Position numbers and translations under genes: made by a program. A DNA stretch of 8,704 nucleotides from JACPAP01 sp035287045. GTDB lineage: Bacteria > Gemmatimonadota > Gemmatimonadetes > Gemmatimonadales > GWC2-71-9. How positions within the stretch are numbered: the stretch's first letter is position 1; each line of letters starts with the position of its first letter. The stretch is from positions 1 through 8,704 of the forward strand of contig DATECF010000151.1 of the NCBI GenBank assembly GCA_035287045.1, read 5' to 3'. The notes below the pieces were generated by a model. It had not been told where the DNA came from. It did not search any database and saw only the letters and a list, made by a program, of their open reading frames with translations. Below are positions 5,910-8,704 of the stretch, in pieces.

Positions 5910-6746
5910 GTGAACCGTCTCTCATCCAGCTTCAAGGTCCTCGCCTTCCTGGCCGCCAGCGCCGGTAGCGCCGCCGCGCAAGGCATGCCCACCACGCAGC
6001 CATCCCTCCTGACCATCGTGCGGGAGAACGTGAGGCTCGGGCGCGGCACCGAGCACGCTCAATGGGAAACCGGCTGGCCCGCGGCCTACGAGAAGGCCAA
6101 GTCAACGGAATACTACCTCGCCTTCGTGTCCATGACCGGGCCCAGCGAGGTCTGGTACGTGGTGGCGCAGACGTCGCATGCCGCCATGGACGAGTCCATG
6201 AAGCGCGAGGCCGCCGATCCAGTTCTGACCGCCGAGCTGGAGCGCCTGCAGCGCGGTGACGCGGAGTTCTTGACCAACGTCCGGGTGATGCAGGCCGTGG
6301 GCCGGCCGGACCTCAGTATGGGCACCTTCCCGGACCTGGCGAAGATCCGCTTCGTGGAAATCACCTGGTTCCGCGTGCGGCCCGGCCATGAAGCGGCTTT
6401 CGAGGCCGCGGCCAAGGCGTATGGCGCGGCCGCCAAGCGTTCCGCACCCACCACCAGCTTCCGTATCTACCAAGTCACCGCCGGCGTGCCGGGACCGGTC
6501 TACCTGGCCTTCAGCTCGGTCCAGTCCTACGCCGAGTTCGACCGGATGACCGCGAACGGACAGGCGACCATGGGCGGGGCAACGCCGGAGGAAATGGCCG
6601 CCCTGCAGAAGTTCTCGGCCGAGGGGGCCGTCAATTTCGAGACCCAGCGCTTCCGGGTGGATCCCCAGCAGAGCTACGTCGCCCCGGAGACCCGGGCAGC
6701 CGACCCCGCCTTCTGGAGCCCCAAGAAGGCCGCTAGCCGGCCCTAA
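5910..6746 (+). CDS. exported protein with two tandem ferredoxin-like (dimeric alpha-beta-barrel-like) domains, function unknown
   Basis: A 278-residue protein starting with GTG. The start is fixed by AAAGGAG (5897-5903) six bases upstream and by the signal peptide that follows it, ending A-A-A at residue 23 before Gln24. The mature part looks like an internal duplication. Residues ~33-140 and ~147-255 each open with a beta-strand, an R-x-G-x-E element (Gly46-Thr-Glu48 and Gly159-His-Glu161), an amphipathic helix, then strands containing an aromatic pair (EYYLAFVSM; PVYLAFSSV) and a second helix. This strand-helix-strand order resembles ABM/NIPSNAP-type dimeric alpha-beta-barrel domains, where two such units form one barrel. 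I see no catalytic motif and cannot name the family with certainty. It lies 138 bp after the metallo-hydrolase gene with its own candidate promoter and leader, so it may be separately regulated. Confidence 0.8.
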   Translation: MNRLSSSFKVLAFLAASAGSAAAQGMPTTQPSLLTIVRENVRLGRGTEHAQWETGWPAAYEKAKSTEYYLAFVSMTGPSEVWYVVAQTSHAAMDESMKREAADPVLTAELERLQRGDAEFLTNVRVMQAVGRPDLSMGTFPDLAKIRFVEITWFRVRPGHEAAFEAAAKAYGAAAKRSAPTTSFRIYQVTAGVPGPVYLAFSSVQSYAEFDRMTANGQATMGGATPEEMAALQKFSAEGAVNFETQRFRVDPQQSYVAPETRAADPAFWSPKKAASRP

Positions 6747-6767
6747 CATTACGCCGCTCGGGAGCGT

Positions 6768-6818
6768 GCCGGCGCGCAGCCGGCGCGCCCCCGCCGCGGG
6801 CCGGTGCCTTTCCCGGCC
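6768..6818. terminator. GC hairpins between convergent genes (possible bidirectional terminator)
   Basis: The 127-bp spacer 6747-6873 separates two convergent genes. It holds GCCGGC-GCGCA-GCCGGC (6768-6784), which also forms a tandem repeat of GCCGGCGCGC (6768-6777, 6779-6788), and a second stem GGCCGG/CCGGCC (6799-6804, 6813-6818) with an 8-base loop. Neither has a flanking T-tract on either strand, so the terminator role rests mainly on position. I see no small gene here. Confidence 0.3.
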
Positions 6819-6873
6819 TTGCGGGCAGCACGGGTGGACCCGGCGGCGACGCTCAAGGCCGAGTAGCCTACTA

Positions 6874-8704
6874 TCAGAAAACCACGGTCCCCTTCACGAA
6901 CAGCGCGTTCTCGTCGCCGGCTTGAGTGCCCAACCGCAGCGGCCCCCGCTGGAACGCCAGCTGTACCAGGCCAAAGGGGGGCAGGTACCGCCACACGAAC
7001 ACGGCCTGGACGTTCTCGCGATCGCTCCCCCTGTTGGTCTGGTACAGCACGCGAAGGAACAAGTCGGGCGTGAAGAAGTGGTTGGCGCGTACCACGTGGA
7101 TCCAGGTGGTCTCGCCCTCGGGGTCGGGCTCGAGCACCAGCCGTTCCAGCTCGTATTCCACCGAGAGCTGCGACGTGGGTTTGTAGGCGGCGCTCGCGGT
7201 CCAGAGCCTCAAGTCCGAGCCGAAGTTCCGCCCAAGGCGGTAGCCGACCTCGAGGGACTGGTATTCCCGGGTGTTGTACCCGATCACGACCTCGCTTTGG
7301 CGGTTCCGGAAATCCTGCTCGAAGCGCTGGAAGTCCTCCACGTGACTCAGCTCAATGGTGAACCGGTTGCGCAGCTCGAAGTCGAGTCCCTGGACGATCT
7401 CCCAGCTGCGGAGGACGCCCGCCTGGCTCCAGAAGATGTTGTAGTTGGAGCTGTACTCGATCTGCTCCAGCAGGCCGCTCCGGTAGCTCAGCAGCCTGGA
7501 GATGGCGGAGTCGAATTCGCGGCGGTCGTCGTCCCGAACGAACCCAACCGCATCGCCGTTGTCCGCCACGTACTCGCCCAGGTGACTGTAGCGCACGTGG
7601 AAATGCCCAGTGGGCGTGTCGTACGACGGCCTCAGAAAGAACGCCCGGTTTCCCTGGTCGAATGGTCCATAAGTCTCGACGTATTGGCCGGTGAACCCCA
7701 GGGTCTTGGTGAAGAACAGCGTGGCGTCCGCGCTGGCCGAGCCTTGATGCGCCCCGTCCCGCCACCGGTCGGCAACCATGGCGGCGATGTTGGAGCGTCC
7801 CAGGCCGCGCTGGAGCCGGGCGACCGTGTAGTTGGCTCTCGGAACGCCGGCCGCCGGATCGTCGTTCGCCCAGATGAGGGCCGCAGTCCACGGACCCTGC
7901 TTGCCGTTGAGCTTGGCCCCGCCTCGAATGTCGGTGATCCGGCGCGAGTAGAAGGTGCGGATCCGTTGCCGGAACAGCTCGCTTCCCTCCAGGAAGAACG
8001 GCCGTTTCTCAGGAATGGACAGCTCGTAGCGCGTCAGGTTGATCTGCTCTCGGTCGGCCTCGATGGTGGCGAAATCCGGGTTCACGGTCCCCTGCACCAG
8101 CACGTCCGGCCGGACCGCGTACCGCGCGTCCAATCCCGCATCCCACCTGGTGGCGGTGTCCTGCTGCAGCCGCGTGAGCCCATACACGATGACTTGATGG
8201 CGGCGCGCCGGAGCCGGGATCTCCAGGTCGCGGAGGGTTCCCGCCTGGGAGACGCGATACGGGTTGTCCAGCGGACCCGCCCAGAAGCTCCGCTCCAACG
8301 TGCTCCGCCGGCTGCGGCCGAAGTTGATGCCCCAGGTCACCCGTGCGCCGCGCCGGAAGGACAACGATCTAAAGGGAATGGCCAACTCGGCCGACCATCC
8401 GTACTCGGTCCGCCGGGCCGCAGCCCGCCAGGCCCCGTCCCAGCTTCCGTCCACGGTGCGACCGTCGTCGGCGATGCGGCCGTCCGCCTGCGTGCCCAAC
8501 AGGTTGGTGATGAAATAGTACGCCGACTGGCGATCCCCGTGAGTGTCTAACACCACGACCACCGCGTCGTCGTCCAGGAGGTCCGCGTCCCGCCGGGTGA
8601 GCTGGGCCGCCGGTTCGCGATCGTCATGTACCCGGAACGCGACGTAGACCGCTCCGTCATCATACGCGAGGAGCGCTTCCGTGGACCGGCTCGCCGGCTC
8701 GCCA
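6874..8704 (-). CDS. CBM9-like / DUF5916 outer-membrane beta-barrel protein, N-terminus beyond the right edge
   Basis: The frame is open from the right edge to TGA at 6876-6874, giving about 609 residues; no start is needed inside the window. An internal GTG at 8562 should not be taken as the start, because upstream codons continue the domain (E-P-A-S-R-S-T-E, A-Y-D-D-G-A-V-Y-V-A-F-R-V-H-D, R-R-D-A-D). These, with LDTHGDRQSAYYF, the D-G-x-W-D-G-A-W region reading GSWDGAW, GWSAELAIPF and WGINFGRS, form a CBM9-like sandwich domain (about 8703-8310). Downstream come the DUF5916 hallmarks PEKRPFFLEGSELF (near 8015-7975) and FYSRRI, then amphipathic beta-strands ending in a C-terminal Phe, as for BAM-inserted outer-membrane barrels. 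Family members sit in the outer membrane, often as large proteins of 700-900 residues; their substrate is not established. The usual N-terminus, a signal peptide and the start of the CBM9 fold, is cut off. The gene is convergent with the tandem-domain gene. Confidence 0.88.
   Translation of the reverse strand, partial: GEPASRSTEALLAYDDGAVYVAFRVHDDREPAAQLTRRDADLLDDDAVVVVLDTHGDRQSAYYFITNLLGTQADGRIADDGRTVDGSWDGAWRAAARRTEYGWSAELAIPFRSLSFRRGARVTWGINFGRSRRSTLERSFWAGPLDNPYRVSQAGTLRDLEIPAPARRHQVIVYGLTRLQQDTATRWDAGLDARYAVRPDVLVQGTVNPDFATIEADREQINLTRYELSIPEKRPFFLEGSELFRQRIRTFYSRRITDIRGGAKLNGKQGPWTAALIWANDDPAAGVPRANYTVARLQRGLGRSNIAAMVADRWRDGAHQGSASADATLFFTKTLGFTGQYVETYGPFDQGNRAFFLRPSYDTPTGHFHVRYSHLGEYVADNGDAVGFVRDDDRREFDSAISRLLSYRSGLLEQIEYSSNYNIFWSQAGVLRSWEIVQGLDFELRNRFTIELSHVEDFQRFEQDFRNRQSEVVIGYNTREYQSLEVGYRLGRNFGSDLRLWTASAAYKPTSQLSVEYELERLVLEPDPEGETTWIHVVRANHFFTPDLFLRVLYQTNRGSDRENVQAVFVWRYLPPFGLVQLAFQRGPLRLGTQAGDENALFVKGTVVF

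Noticed and set aside
6766..8550. A 594-codon open frame on the plus strand
   Set aside because: It is antisense to the CBM9/DUF5916 gene, has no recognisable domain, signal peptide or ribosome site, and is the kind of long shadow frame that GC-rich codon use produces. The minus-strand frame carries several family hallmarks.

Overview
The window is about 8.7 kb of very GC-rich, tightly packed bacterial DNA with eight protein genes and no RNA gene, transposon, CRISPR array or phage gene that I can see. Several features suggest a Gemmatimonadota- or Acidobacteriota-like soil or sediment bacterium: a DUF2277 start, a CBM9-like/DUF5916 outer-membrane protein, secreted proteins whose signal peptides end in Ala/Gly followed by Gln, and a zinc-ribbon M50 protease. 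This placement is inference from gene content; there is no marker gene to confirm it.

Layout. The left edge holds the first ~30 codons of a minus-strand DUF2277 gene. A 121-bp divergent intergenic region follows, with a candidate promoter and two small palindromes. Six plus-strand genes then run from 213 to 6746: (1) an exported protein joining a c-type haem motif to a seven-bladed Vgb-like propeller; (2) a four-cysteine zinc-ribbon membrane protein; (3) an overlapping zinc-ribbon site-2 (M50) intramembrane protease; (4) an exported SxxK serine hydrolase of the beta-lactamase/esterase fold; (5) an exported metallo-beta-lactamase-fold hydrolase only 18 bp downstream of gene 4; (6) an exported protein with two copies of a ferredoxin-like (dimeric alpha-beta-barrel-like) domain. 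Gene 6 is preceded by its own candidate promoter and by a hairpin that covers its Shine-Dalgarno sequence. After a short convergent spacer rich in GC inverted repeats, the right end is occupied on the minus strand by the C-terminal ~609 residues of a CBM9-like/DUF5916 outer-membrane beta-barrel protein whose start lies outside the window.

How the genes may work together. Genes 2 and 3 overlap and both pair an N-terminal cysteine-rich zinc motif with a multi-pass membrane domain, so they look like a functional pair in membrane proteolysis. Genes 4 and 5 form a likely two-gene operon of exported hydrolases. Four of the six plus-strand products, plus the DUF5916 barrel, belong to the cell envelope. 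Three of the folds (Vgb, SxxK, MBL) are shared with antibiotic-resistance enzymes, but nothing here shows a resistance function.

The observations most worth a second look are the SD-sequestering hairpin at 5884-5909, the haem/Vgb-propeller fusion, and the overlapping zinc-ribbon/M50 pair with its possible CTG start. No intergenic stretch exceeds 140 bp.
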